Program-made: the position numbers and the translations under genes | Part shown: one piece after another, positions 1 through 10,220 of the stretch | How the letters are laid out: each line of letters starts with the position of its first letter | Position numbering within the stretch: position 1 is the first letter of the stretch | Notes under the pieces: generated by a model | What the model was told of the DNA's origin: nothing | Seen by the model: the letters and a program-made list of their open reading frames with translations, nothing else | The model's database searches: none | Assembly: GCF_000224145.3 (NCBI RefSeq) | Contig: NC_020177.2 | Location: forward strand, 4,906,156-4,970,155 | Source of the DNA: Ciona intestinalis | Lineage: Eukaryota; Chordata; Ascidiacea; Phlebobranchia; Cionidae | Reading direction: 5' to 3' | DNA length: 64,000 nucleotides

Positions 1-493
1 TGCAGAATGCACAGTGTATGTTAAACTGAAATTATGAGGTTACTTGCAACAGAAATTAGTGGTTGTGCCTAATTCTTCTAAACGGAATTCTAAACTTACT
101 CCAAACAGAATGTCGAATGTTTATATATGAATTAATATTGGAGTAATTTGTAAATACAGTGATCTAAACATAGGTAATAATAATTAATCCATCCTGTGCA
201 ACAAAATAAGTAATAATAGGATGGACTATTTGTTGAGCAATACAATGAACGGAGGAAATAGCCTGCTTCCTGGTAAATTAATCTCCATATACAAGCTTAG
301 ATTAAGAAAGGCTTGAAGCTAATTCTAAATGCAAGCTACTTATAACAAAAATTTGATAAAATAAAAAACCTATGACATTTCGGACTATTACAGGAGCCCG
401 AGGCGAGTCACTATATATAACTAAACACAATGACAATACACAACTTATTAATTAAGCACAACTTTTTATGGGCCTACAAAGATGTACAAATAC

Positions 494-1205
494 CATGTGA
501 TACTGTTGTACTGATCTTCTTATAGGAATGGCTGCAGCATTCACTGACCCAATCGAATAACCATATTGGTAAGTACCGGCCATCACAGTGATGAATAATG
601 ACCATACTACCCACCAGGTTAACTTCTGTAATTTAACAGTGTTTAGTTTCTTCACTAGCACACTACTATGACAAGTTTAAAATGCAACAAACACAAGGGA
701 TAAGTTATGACGTAAAGTCAGGTGCCGTGGCGTAGTGGTTAGCACGCCTGCCTATAACCAAGAGTTTATGGGTTCAAGGCTCGACGTTGCTAGCATTGTG
801 GGTGTATGTGTGCTTGGACAAAACACTTAAGGGCAATTGCTCCAACCCGGTGGTCACTAATGGGTTGTCCAAATTATCAGCCATACATAAAAAAAATGAA
901 AAAATCCACCCCCCCCCAAAATTATTACCCACGAAGGTGTTAAACCCGTGTGATAACGACTGTCGTTTTCCGGCCACGTGAGAATAAAGTAAGTTACAGT
1001 CATTCATTCAAAGGGTTCACTACGTAATAATCACGTGTTAAAGAACGAAATATAATAATTTAGAAACACTGACCTGTTTCGGTTTTGTAGTTGTTGAATC
1101 TTGTCCAATCGGTTCTAATTCTGTAGTTTCAGTAAGCGTGTCGTGTTCGTAAGTAATTGGTTGATCTACTAACTTTGACGAACTATCTACTGCATGTACT
1201 TCCAT
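494..1205 (-). CDS. GLUT/SLC2-type sugar transporter, first two coding exons (partial)
   Basis: Two exons join in phase. Exon 1 is 1205-1074 (44 codons, starts MEVHAVDSSSKLVD, donor GTCAGT) and exon 2 is 625-494 (44 codons, acceptor TTACAG, donor GTATTT). Exon 1 is a hydrophilic, Thr-rich cytoplasmic tail. Exon 2 reads KLTWWVVWSLFITVMAG then YQYGYSIGSVNAA, which resembles the first membrane helix of facilitative glucose transporters (hydrophobic stretch followed by FGYNTGVINAP in GLUT1). Family knowledge: SLC2 proteins carry hexoses or related solutes through 12 helices at the plasma membrane. The remaining exons lie beyond the left edge; 1-490 would be intron. The exon 2 donor is not a strong consensus, so its end may shift. 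The family call is an inference from one helix. Confidence 0.55.
719..1015 (+). mobile_element. tRNA-derived SINE, near full length
   Basis: A tRNA-like head at 724-790 has an A-box-like TGGCGTAGTGG and a B-box-like GGTTCAAGGC. A body follows, then a homopolymer C run near 909 and a tail made of CATTCATTCA. It lies just outside the first exon of the GLUT-like gene, in its second intron direction (between exons 1 and 2). Many shorter relatives sharing the distal part (ACATACGTGGTAACTC, then CACGCGAGAATAAGTTAC) occur across the window. Confidence 0.75.
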
Positions 1206-1745
1206 TTAAAGAACCACCAGTTCATATAAATAACAGTCACAGACACACTTAACATATTTAAATGCCCTGCAGAATTCCGCCGTAGATCTCTAGCGCAACC
1301 TTACGGCAACCAAAATTATATCAAAAATGTCCCCATTGATTTCAATCAACTCAATGAGGTATATATGTTTTAACATAAGATTTATACACAAATCAATATT
1401 GTTCCATGAACTCTCATTTCTACCACAAGGATTGGATTTTAAATGTATTAGAATGCATATTACAACTTCTGTAGGTTTATTGCGGAAATATGATAAACGA
1501 AAGGTGCAAAAATGAGTGTAGTTGGTACTTAGAGTTGTAGGTTGTGACACAAAATGTCTTGCAATAAAATATAGTGTCATTAGTAAAATTCAACACACAA
1601 AAACGAAGTGTTAAAAGCAGTAATTCATGGCATCATAAATCATATGTATGACATCACAGAAGCAACATTCTTCAATATCCATAACCTAAATCCTTTGTTG
1701 CTATGGTGCAATTAACCAATGATACTATGACATCATAAACATATC

Positions 1746-4700
1746 TCATATGTTATAAAGATGTTTGACATTAGCACGAACTTGCGTCAACACATCATCA
1801 ATATCAACACCCTTGATCCTTGCAAGTTCGCAAGCTACACTGGACGCCATGCCAGGATGGGAGAACTTTACGGCTCCTTTAGTAGCCTGGAGTGAAGTTA
1901 TAATGGTGCTACAAGCTTGGTTAACAGTAATAATAAGATGTATAAAACATCGTATAGGCTTAGTGTACAAGACACCTGGGGGTAAGGTAAAGGTATAGTG
2001 CTTGGTAAGGTTACCCATGTTATGAATAAACAGTGAGTACAAAGTGCTCCAAACATCATATCGTTCTAGTGCCTTAGTTGTGTTAGATTAAGAAAGTATC
2101 TGCCATGTTAGAAGATATGGTACTGTGTGTGTGTGGTGTATTAGGCACACCAATGTTGGACAGACACTATGAGTTAACTAATACAACATATTTGTCCGGC
2201 GCCGTGGCACAAGTAACATACATAGTAACTCGTAAGCTGGCACGAGGTGTATGGACACCTGTGTTATAAGGACCGTCCTTGTCTGGCCACGCGAGAATAA
2301 GTTACTGTTAGTTACATTCATTCATTCAATACAATATGTGTGCGAAGACACCTAAGCAATAACCCGACAGCGAGTGTGAGTCATATAAACAAATTATAAT
2401 GACTTGCACTTTTACTACTAACCTGGGAAACACAACCTGGGATAAAATACGGGGCGTCTGTTTCCAATACTATTCTCTCAAGAGGGATTACCCCCGCTGA
2501 ACCCCTAGCTTTATAAGCACTTCTGTTTGTGATAAGGTTTGTGAATCCAACATAAAGGTTGGGGAAGTGGTCTAGTAAGGGTTGGACGTCGGATATCCTG
2601 AAAAAAATTTTTATAAAAAATGGTTTTGTTTATAAAAAATGGTTTTGTAAAAATAAATACGGATATTGAATTTATAAATTATGTGTTAGCCAGTGGAAAC
2701 TTGTTAGGCCTGCTGGCTGCTACTTGCAGCCAAAATGCATATTAGTTTCATGCACCATTTATTTTGTTAATGCTTTTTATTCTATTATGTAAGGGTGAGT
2801 TCCTATGACATGGCTTTTTTAAAGTAAAGTGCTTGTCAATTTAAACTTAAAAAATGTTCCATCAAACATGAATATAGATCTTACTCTGTAGTTAAACAAT
2901 GCCTATGAATAGCAGTTGTATGATGAACATGCTTTCTCATTATTTCAAATAAATCTTTATCTGCGTCTCTACAATGAATAACAAGGGGAACTTGGAATTT
3001 TTCACAAAACTTCAATTGACGAATGAAAACTTTCTTCTGTAGTTCGTGGTCGGTTGGTCCAAATCTAGGATGAAATAATAAAGAGAATTACTGTCAGCTA
3101 TAGGCCAAAGTTTTGTAAAAGCAGAGGCAGGGATAGTTAGACACAGAATTTTATAATGGATAATGTAGTCCAGGGTTGGCTTGCCCACCCCGCCACCCCA
3201 AGTTCGATGCCTGTAAAGTCAGCTTTTCTATACTATATGGGTGATATGTGTTTGTGATAAGGTTTGTATTAGGCACGTCATTGGACCTGGGGTGTAGACT
3301 AGAGTTGGCCCATTATCCGAAAGAAATATCAAGATGAACCAACTCTTGGTTGGAAAAAATGAGATAACGCCAACTGTTGCTGGCGTTAAGTTGCGTAAAT
3401 TTTTATGTATATGCAAACCTGTCAGAATAATCCAACCCCATCTCCCCAAAAGCGATAACATTGTCATATTCTTTAAAATGATGTTCAATTTGTTTCTCAA
3501 CAAAGTCATCATAATCTGCAACGAAATGTGGATGGCAACCAAATGCACCCCAAATCTTAGGAGAAGTTTTGCCCCAAGCATCTTTAAAAGATGAGTTGCC
3601 CAATATATCAGCAGCAGTTGGGTACAAAGATGGCTGACACCAATCTGCAATGCAACCTTCGTAGTTGGAGGGAAACTGTAGATTAAAAACACATTGGGTG
3701 AGATTAAAATATAATTAAATCAAGTTTTTTAGACACTTGATATTTGACTTTTTTTATTATGGTGAGGTCTTCAGTGAAGCACACCTGAGACCTGGGATGT
3801 TTATTACCCCCAACACCCAATGTGCTACTATCTAGACCCCACTGAGGCTGTTTATAGACTCTCAATAATAGAGATTCTATTCTATAAGGGTGAGGTCTTC
3901 AGTGAAGCACACCTGAGACCTGGGATGTAGGTCCATCACCCCAACACTCAAGGTGTTATGCTACTGGGTAATATAGTTAGGCACTAATAAGACGGCCAAT
4001 ACAATCCATAACCAAACCTTACCTTCATAAACGTATCTTTTCTATAATCACTGAATTTATTTCTATAGTTGAGTCTTTTGAATAAAAAGTCAATGTGGCA
4101 GTGTGTGTCTATGAATGGGAACCTAGATGTCATCTGTTTTAAAACATAACAATAAATGGAAATAATTTTAAGAATAAAAATAAAGTTAAATTTTTACCAG
4201 CAGAAACAACCACCCACAAAGTTACATACGTGGTAACTCCTAATCAGACAGCGGTTTATGAAACAAAACCCTCATGTTATAACGACTATTGTTGCCCCGC
4301 CCCGAGGAAAAACAAGTTACATTGGTTGATTCACCTCCTCACAAAGAACATTCCTCACTGAGTTCAATCCATCTTCATCAAATTTATTTCTCAAATTAAA
4401 TTTTAACTCGTTGGAAATTTCGTATGAACTTGAAAACGATCTTCGTTTAGAATCTGAAGAAAAATGATCAATGTTTTTAGTTAAATTCTANNNNNNNNNN
4501 NNNNNNNNNNNNNNNNNNNNNNNNNNNNNNNNNNNNNNNNCTACTATCTAGACCCCACTGAGGCTGTTTATAGACTCTTAATAATAGAGATTCTATTCTA
4601 TAAGGGTGAGGTCTTCAGTGAAGCACACCTGAGACCTGGGATGTTTATTACCCCCAACACCCAGGGTGCTACTATCTAGACCCCACTGAGGCTGTTTATA

Positions 4701-7613
4701 GACTCTTAATAATAGAGATTCTATTCTATAAGAGTGAGGTCTTCAGTGAAGCACACCTGAGACCTGGGATGTTTATTACCCCCAACACCCAGGGTGCTAC
4801 TATCTAGACCCCACTGAGGCTGTTTATAGACTCTCAATAATAGAGATTCTATTCTATAAGAGTGAGGTCTTCAGTGAAGCACACCTGAGACCTGGGATGT
4901 TTATTACCCCCAACACCCAGGGTGCTACTATCTAGACCCCACTGAGGCTGTTTATAGACTCTCAATAATAGAGATTCTATTCTATAAGGGTGAGGTCTTC
5001 AGTGAGGCACACCTGAGACCTGGGATATAGGTCTATCACCCCAACACCCAAGGTGTTATACTACTGGGTAATATAGTTAGGCACTAATAAGACAGCCAAT
5101 ACAATCCATAACCAAACCTTACCTTCATAAACGTATCTTTTCTATAATCACTGAACTTATTTCTATAGTTGAGTCTTTTGAATAAAAAGTCAATGTGGCA
5201 GTGTGTGTCTATGAATGGGAACCTAGATGTCATCTGTTTTAAAACATAACAATAAATGGTAATAATTTTAAGAATAAAAATACAGTTAAATTTTTACCAG
5301 CAGAAACAACCACCCACAAAGTTACATACGTGGTAACTCCTAATCAGACAGCGGTGTATGAAACAGAACCCTCATGTTATATTGACTATTGTTGCCCCGC
5401 CCCGAGGAAAAACAAGTTACATTGGTTGATTCACCTCCTCACAAAGAACATTCCTCACTGAGTTCAATCCATCTTCATCAAATTTATTTCTCAAATTAAA
5501 TTTTAACTCGTTGGAAATTTCGTATGAACTTGAAAACGATCTTCGTTTAGAATCTGAAGAAAAATGATCAATGTTTTTAGTTAAATTCTATATAGTTTGG
5601 TAAAACAAACTCAATTACCAAGAGCCATTCAATGACTTACTCTAACATTTGGAGTAATAAGCCAACTTAGTCAAAAATTTCAGGCCCCATGGCATGTCAC
5701 ACTGAAGGTCTTTCCATTAATATATATAAAAACTCTAGTATGAATACTAATATTGTGCATTGTGCAACCTACTACCAACCCCATAAACCAACCCATCCTC
5801 TGCGCCACCACCTACCATGCACTGAATATCTTGGTTTAACCGCTGAATGTGTTCCATCCGGTCTGCTTCTACTTAAATATGACCCTTGAACCCGTGATCT
5901 TGTGTTTTGATGACGGGATAATTTATTTTCATCTAACGAACGATTACAATCGTCAAACCTTCGTGTGTCGCCTGTTTGTATCAAAGTTGTATTTACATAG
6001 ATTTTCATTAAATTTCACATAGATTTTCAAACCTGATTAGTGCATTGAATAAATGCTTTGAAGTTGGTTTATATTTACATTGAATTTCATTAAAGGTTGT
6101 CCATTGCCAGTCGTACAGAAAATAACCACAAAAGTTACACAAGTGGTAGCAGTTAAATTTACACACATTACAAACATATATATTCCACCATTCTTTGCAC
6201 CCTGCAGCATATCCATACTCACCAATTATCCTTCTTATCCGAACAGGTGATTCATCAAAACTTCTATCTACCTGGTGGGATAAACAACATTAGTGTCCAA
6301 CTTAACATATCTATATTATATAGATTTTTTATCACAAATTAAAACGTTTTTCTGGTAATTTATCACAGTAGCAATAGTGGTTAAAATACCTGGACTCAAC
6401 CCACAATCTTTAGAAAAACAGACACAGTAAAACTTATATTATATCTATATTTTTACGCTGGGTAGCAACACCAGCAGAATACTTTTTATACATCAACCAT
6501 CTAATACTACAAAAGTAGAATACCCTGTGTATGATGGACCAACCTTTTCTTTCCTCCTTCCTCGCCAAAGATTCAATCATCGATTTATTTCCGTCCTCCC
6601 TTTGTCTCCGCGGCAACCGATCCCATTCCTCTTCAGATGAATCATCGCTATGGCAACATCCGATTCTCTCACTAGGTGGTGATGGGGAGCGCTTACGGAT
6701 CTCGATTCTTCTTCTAGTGTTGCCAGGTGATTTTTCCGAATCATCAGTGCTTCCAGATGATTCTTCACTTGAGGAATTTGTCTGGAACAATGAATTGCCT
6801 GAAGATAAGCATTGGAGGGCTTAGGGATGAATTTACAACATCTGATGCAGTGATGCGGTACCTTATGGGTTGTCCAAATCTTATATAAAAAAACTCCGAA
6901 AACAATTAGTCACTATTCCTGACATACGAGGTAACCCATAAGCAGGCATGTGGTGTACTGTGTATGAAACAGAAAACTTATGGTATATCGACTGGCATTG
7001 CTCCACCATGGTTTTTAAACTTTATAAACTACGAGTACTTTAGATATTATTTCGTATTTATACAGAGTGAATTATCCATCTTACCCACTGTTTCTTTTTA
7101 CTTTGTTTCGATGTAGAACGATCATCATGGCCGAGGTAAGAGAAAACTTTATGTTTGATGTTCTTAATAACCATTGATTGAGACTTTTCTACAAATTATG
7201 TAATAACTTTATATATTTCTTTGAATACGGTAGCGAAGATGAAAAATATATAAAACCAAAAAGACAAGATATAGCGACAAAACAGCAGTTGTTAAGCTAA
7301 AAAACAATATGTTAGATATATATGTATCAGAACAAATTTTTAACACTAGAAAAAACCTGCTTTTAAAACATTGTAACAATTTAAAGTATTATTGCACAAA
7401 ATAGTCTGTATAGTTTGAATACATAAGTTGTGATTATTTAAAGTTTAAAATGAATTAAGAATTTGAATTAAACAATGTACCTTTGTAGGGGCTTGGGCTT
7501 CTGCGGGATTTCCTTCTTGATGTTGAAGAAACAGAACTTCGTTTTCTCGATTCTTTACGAACAGATTTATTTTCCTTTGATTTACGTTTGTATCGAGAAG
7601 TCTCGTCATCCAT
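1746..7613 (-). CDS. TATDN2: TatD-family metal-dependent nuclease, TATDN2-like
   Basis: Nine exons join in phase (479 codons plus stop): 7613-7481, 6798-6524, 6271-6223, 5553-5435, 5233-5123, 3675-3419, 3064-2885, 2597-2423, 1886-1746. Residues 1-190 are low-complexity, rich in Arg, Ser and Glu. From about residue 198 a TatD barrel begins. Its expected metal ligands are visible: DTHCH (H203, H205), GEMGLDY (E307), VIHCRD (H345), AIHRHC (H370) and LETDAPYF (D422). Family knowledge: TatD proteins are metal-dependent DNases or 3'-exonucleases; the long charged N-terminus plus C-terminal domain matches animal TATDN2. Near-copies of exons 4 and 5 occur again at 4453-4335 and 4133-4023, next to an assembly gap. 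Splicing all four would break the frame, so one pair is probably an artefact or skipped. The exon 2 donor (GTATTC) is weak but keeps phase. Confidence 0.85.
2195..2331 (+). mobile_element. SINE relative, internally shortened
   Basis: Shares the GGCGCCGTGGC start, the ACATAGTAACTCGTAAGCTGGCACGAGG middle in degenerate form, and the CACGCGAGAATAAGTTAC plus CATTCATTCATTCA tail with the SINE at 719-1015. It sits in the last intron of the TATDN2-like gene. Confidence 0.65.
3121..3214 (+). repeat. Dispersed repeat, GGCAGGGATAGTTAGACAC family
   Basis: Starts GGCAGGGATAGTTAGACAC and ends with TGCCCACCCCGCCACCCCA. Other copies lie at 13880-14014, 28346-28475, 29597-29734 and 30091-30205. It is in a TATDN2 intron. 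Class unknown. Confidence 0.6.
3765..3970 (+). repeat. Partial array of the 128-bp tandem repeat (left copy)
   Basis: About one and a half units of the GGTGAGGTCTTCAG repeat that forms the longer array at 4541-5060. This is the left end of a duplicated block that runs up to the N gap at 4491. Confidence 0.7.
4023..4453 (-). pseudogene. Second copy of two TATDN2 exons (duplicate block)
   Basis: Exon copies at 4453-4335 and 4133-4023 match 5553-5435 and 5233-5123 almost base for base; in the coding part I see only a silent change. Flanking intron and SINE sequence are duplicated too (block about 3765-4490 against about 4865-5590, with roughly ten differences in the non-tandem part). The copy stops exactly at the N gap. 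Because the first exon of the pair needs one base carried over and the second ends in phase 0, using both pairs in tandem would shift the frame. An unmerged allele in the assembly is the simplest explanation. Confidence 0.75.
4203..4334 (+). mobile_element. SINE-related copy abutting an exon (left duplicate)
   Basis: Contains ACATACGTGGTAACTCC, a GTTATAACGAC core and a GAGGAAAAACAAGTTACATT tail. It ends directly at the 5' splice site of the duplicated exon. Confidence 0.6.
4491..4540. other. Assembly gap (50 N)
   Basis: A run of 50 N. The left flank ends within sequence that recurs at 5590; the right flank starts inside a tandem-repeat unit. The size is a placeholder. Confidence 0.99.
4541..5060 (+). 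repeat. 128-bp tandem repeat array
   Basis: Unit starts CTACTATCTAGACCCCACTG and holds GTGAGGTCTTCAGTGAAGCA. Starts fall at 4541, 4669, 4797 and 4925, an exact 128-base period, followed by a diverged partial unit. The unit is related to the dispersed GGGTGAGGTCCTG repeat found singly elsewhere. It lies in an intron of the TATDN2-like gene, between the duplicated exon blocks. Confidence 0.9.
5303..5434 (+). mobile_element. SINE-related copy abutting a TATDN2 exon
   Basis: Same element as 4203-4334. Its tail (GTTACATTGGTTGATTCAC) runs straight into the exon that starts at 5435. On the minus strand the 5' splice site GTGAATC is therefore made of element tail sequence. Confidence 0.6.
6840..7012 (+). 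mobile_element. Degenerate SINE copy
   Basis: Holds GGTTGTCCAAAT, ACATACGAGGTAACCCATAAGCAGG and GTGTATGAAACAGAAAAC, in the same order as the SINE at 719-1015. It lies in the first intron of the TATDN2-like gene. Confidence 0.55.
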
Positions 7614-8282
7614 TGTGGGTTTAGTTAAAATATAAAAAGTTTCGCTAAAAATTTATTAAAGCTGGAAGAAAATATTTTCATCAGTTTGCTGCAGTGATTG
7701 AAAGTAAGAGGTTTTATACAGCGGTTAATATGAGACATTGTGAGTTTTGAGTTGGTGCAATACAGAAACACTTGTATAGTACAGCGTGGGGTAAGATGGA
7801 TAGCGTTAGTACATAATATATCCCATGTTTCCCTAACATGTTTTGAACATCTACACCCAAATGATGATTTGATTGACAATAAGTTACAGATATTTATCCA
7901 ATAAATGCACAAACAGAGTATACAGTTTGTGTAAAACTAAACGAGAAACAAATAAAAAAAAATGTGAGGTGAAAGTTAAGAACAGGTTAATATGATATCC
8001 TAATATAACGCGTTCAACTTTTATCTTAAACCATCATATTTTCTGGTTCCCTCTTTGTGGGTTGGGTTGTAGTAACCTGGTCTAAATCCCAGGTTCCATG
8101 TCAGATGCTATACCCATATAATTGATAGTCAACCATATAGAATATGCACGTGATTGATTGACTGTTGGTGATTAAATTCAACTTTTTTCACATAGGGCAT
8201 CAGAAGGTATTTCATAGCCTATATATGCCCCCTATTCAGCTATATACACAGATATCCATTGACCAATATACTTAATGGGATG

Positions 8283-9654
8283 CTATCTTCTTCTCCTAGC
8301 ATTAGATTTATTATAGGGAAAGTTTCTTCTCCTGGCACGCTGTTCTTCAGCTGCCGAAATATTTTTCTTGGCTCGTTGTAACTCAGGGTGAAGTCCTAAT
8401 GTTGGTTGGGACGTCGACTCAGTGTTTTGCATGGTTGATAATTTCTTCTCGATGGATTCAATCATTGAAAGTCTATAAAGATAATAAAAAATGATATTAC
8501 CGAGAAACAGAGATTTCCTCAATAGCATATAGTAACTGAAATGGATAACCGTATACATCATCTGTTCTGTTCTAATAACAAGCAGAATCTAAGAAGCAGA
8601 ATATTGAAAGTGAAAACAAACAAATGTCATTTTATGCTGTTTGCAGAAAACTGTAATATAAATATTAGCACAAATAGATAAAATGAAATGAAATAAACAA
8701 CAGGTTTTGCTACAGTACAAAATGAAACAAGAATGTAGTGTTCATTAACCTATTTGGTAATTATTCTCCCATATTTAAACTGAATACATGATTACCTAAC
8801 ATCCAAAATTAGGAACAAATGCTATGCAAATTGTTTAAACAATATCTGTATCATCACGAATGTAGTAACAACACACCTTGCGTTAGAAGAAGTAGGTTGC
8901 ATTGATGGGACAGCTAAGTCAGTGTTTAAACTAATATTAGTTGCTGGTGAAGGTTTGGTCGGTATAATGGGCTGTTCGTGCGCCCATCGCGCGATTAACT
9001 TCTTCGATAAAACTTGTTTACCATTTAAAATTTTAATCGCTTTCTCTGCATCCTGAATTGTAAACAGAAAATATTAAATGATGACAAGTGGTGTCAGCTT
9101 ATATTTACAAATTTATATAAAACCTGATCCAGTTTACACATTTCTGTGTTTAGATACTTTACCTTCTTAGTTTCAAAAGTGACAAAACTAAAACCTCGAG
9201 ACAACCCAACCATAGGTCCTGCTTTATGGTAAATATAATCAAGGTCTTTAAACTTCCCAACTGACTTGAGGACTTGCAGTAGGTTGTATCTGGATATAAT
9301 GGGGGAATATTATGGACTAAATCAATAAATATTACAAAACATACAATTAAATTTACTTTTTAGCACTAGTGAAGAATCCTCCGGTACATACAGCAGATTA
9401 GGCTGGTGGAAAGTGTTAGAGGTTGGTGGTTAGGGGTTAATGGTTATAGGGGTTAGTGGTTATCAAATAGTTTTTTTTCACTAGGCTGTGATAGTGTGTG
9501 TAATGTAGAGTGTATATAAGCACTAAACTTACTCGTTCAACCCCGTATCCATATTCCCGATCCAAATACGATTTTCATCGCTTGTTTTTTCGCTTTCCAG
9601 CGGTACTGGTTCAGATACTATTTCTTTTTTAGCAGGAGTAAATTCAGTTGTCAT
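8283..9654 (-). CDS. RBM18: RNA-binding protein 18 (single RRM)
   Basis: Four exons join in phase (204 residues): 9654-9533, 9289-9163, 9052-8877, 8472-8283. One RRM spans about residues 28-110. RNP2-like RIWIGNMD and RNP1-like [10 protein letters not shown] are clear, followed by [13 protein letters not shown], which closely matches the LSKKLVVRWAHAQ end of the vertebrate RBM18 RRM. The tail is a short helix ([13 protein letters not shown]) and a basic end (NARRRR). Human RBM18 is 190 residues, so the length fits. Family knowledge: a small nuclear RRM protein whose function is poorly known. Its start codon faces the SLC41A start 566 bases away, so the two genes probably share a promoter region. 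Confidence 0.93.
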
Positions 9655-10220
9655 GTCAGGATGAAAATAATGAAGAGAAATGGTTAAAATTGAATATTTA
9701 GCATCAACAAAACGTAACGCACGTTGAAAACCCGCCTGCCTACACTGTACAAAGGTTTTTTTTGATTAGTACAGTAGTTACAACTGGGTACAAATTACCG
9801 CCATTTGTGATATCGAATATTCGGTAAAAGTATTGTTTAAACGCTTATATTTTACCATATGGCTACTTTTAATTTTATCAAATAATTTATGATCAGGTAA
9901 GTCACAAAACCTAAAATTTATAACAATTTAAAATTATTTTTAAGACCGTTGTTGGTCCGCTACACCGTACACCGAGTAACTTTGTATCTTGCGTATTTGG
10001 TGACGTCATGATCAGCTGATTACGTGTTTTCCAAGGTTGTTGGTAAACAGAATAAATCGTAGTAAAATCTGGATTGTTGTCCAATGGCTGTAGTTTTAAT
10101 CGGTTTTATTAAAAATCATTGTTGTGTTAAATTTAAACGTGAAAATGTAGTATTCGTCACTAGAAAGTTGTGAATTACTCAACCGTATATTTATGTCAAC
10201 ATTAGGTGTATAGAACACAA
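9655..10220. promoter_or_regulatory. Divergent RBM18 / SLC41A promoter region
   Basis: A 566-base interval between two start codons pointing away from each other. It holds one perfect CRE palindrome TGACGTCA at 10001-10008 followed by TGATCAGCTGAT. No TATA box could be placed with confidence. A shared promoter is inferred from geometry. Confidence 0.55.

Noticed and set aside
724-795. Functional tRNA gene
   Set aside because: Box A and B positions are tRNA-like, but the rest of the cloverleaf does not pair and the sequence runs into a SINE body and tail.
1290-1580. Overlapping open frames on both strands upstream of the GLUT-like gene
   Set aside because: They mirror each other, lack motifs and lie between the TATDN2 stop and the GLUT-like start.
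7085-7146. Possible extra TATDN2 exon on the minus strand
   Set aside because: The frame is open and has a good donor, but including it breaks phase with the next exon, while joining 7481 directly to 6798 keeps phase.
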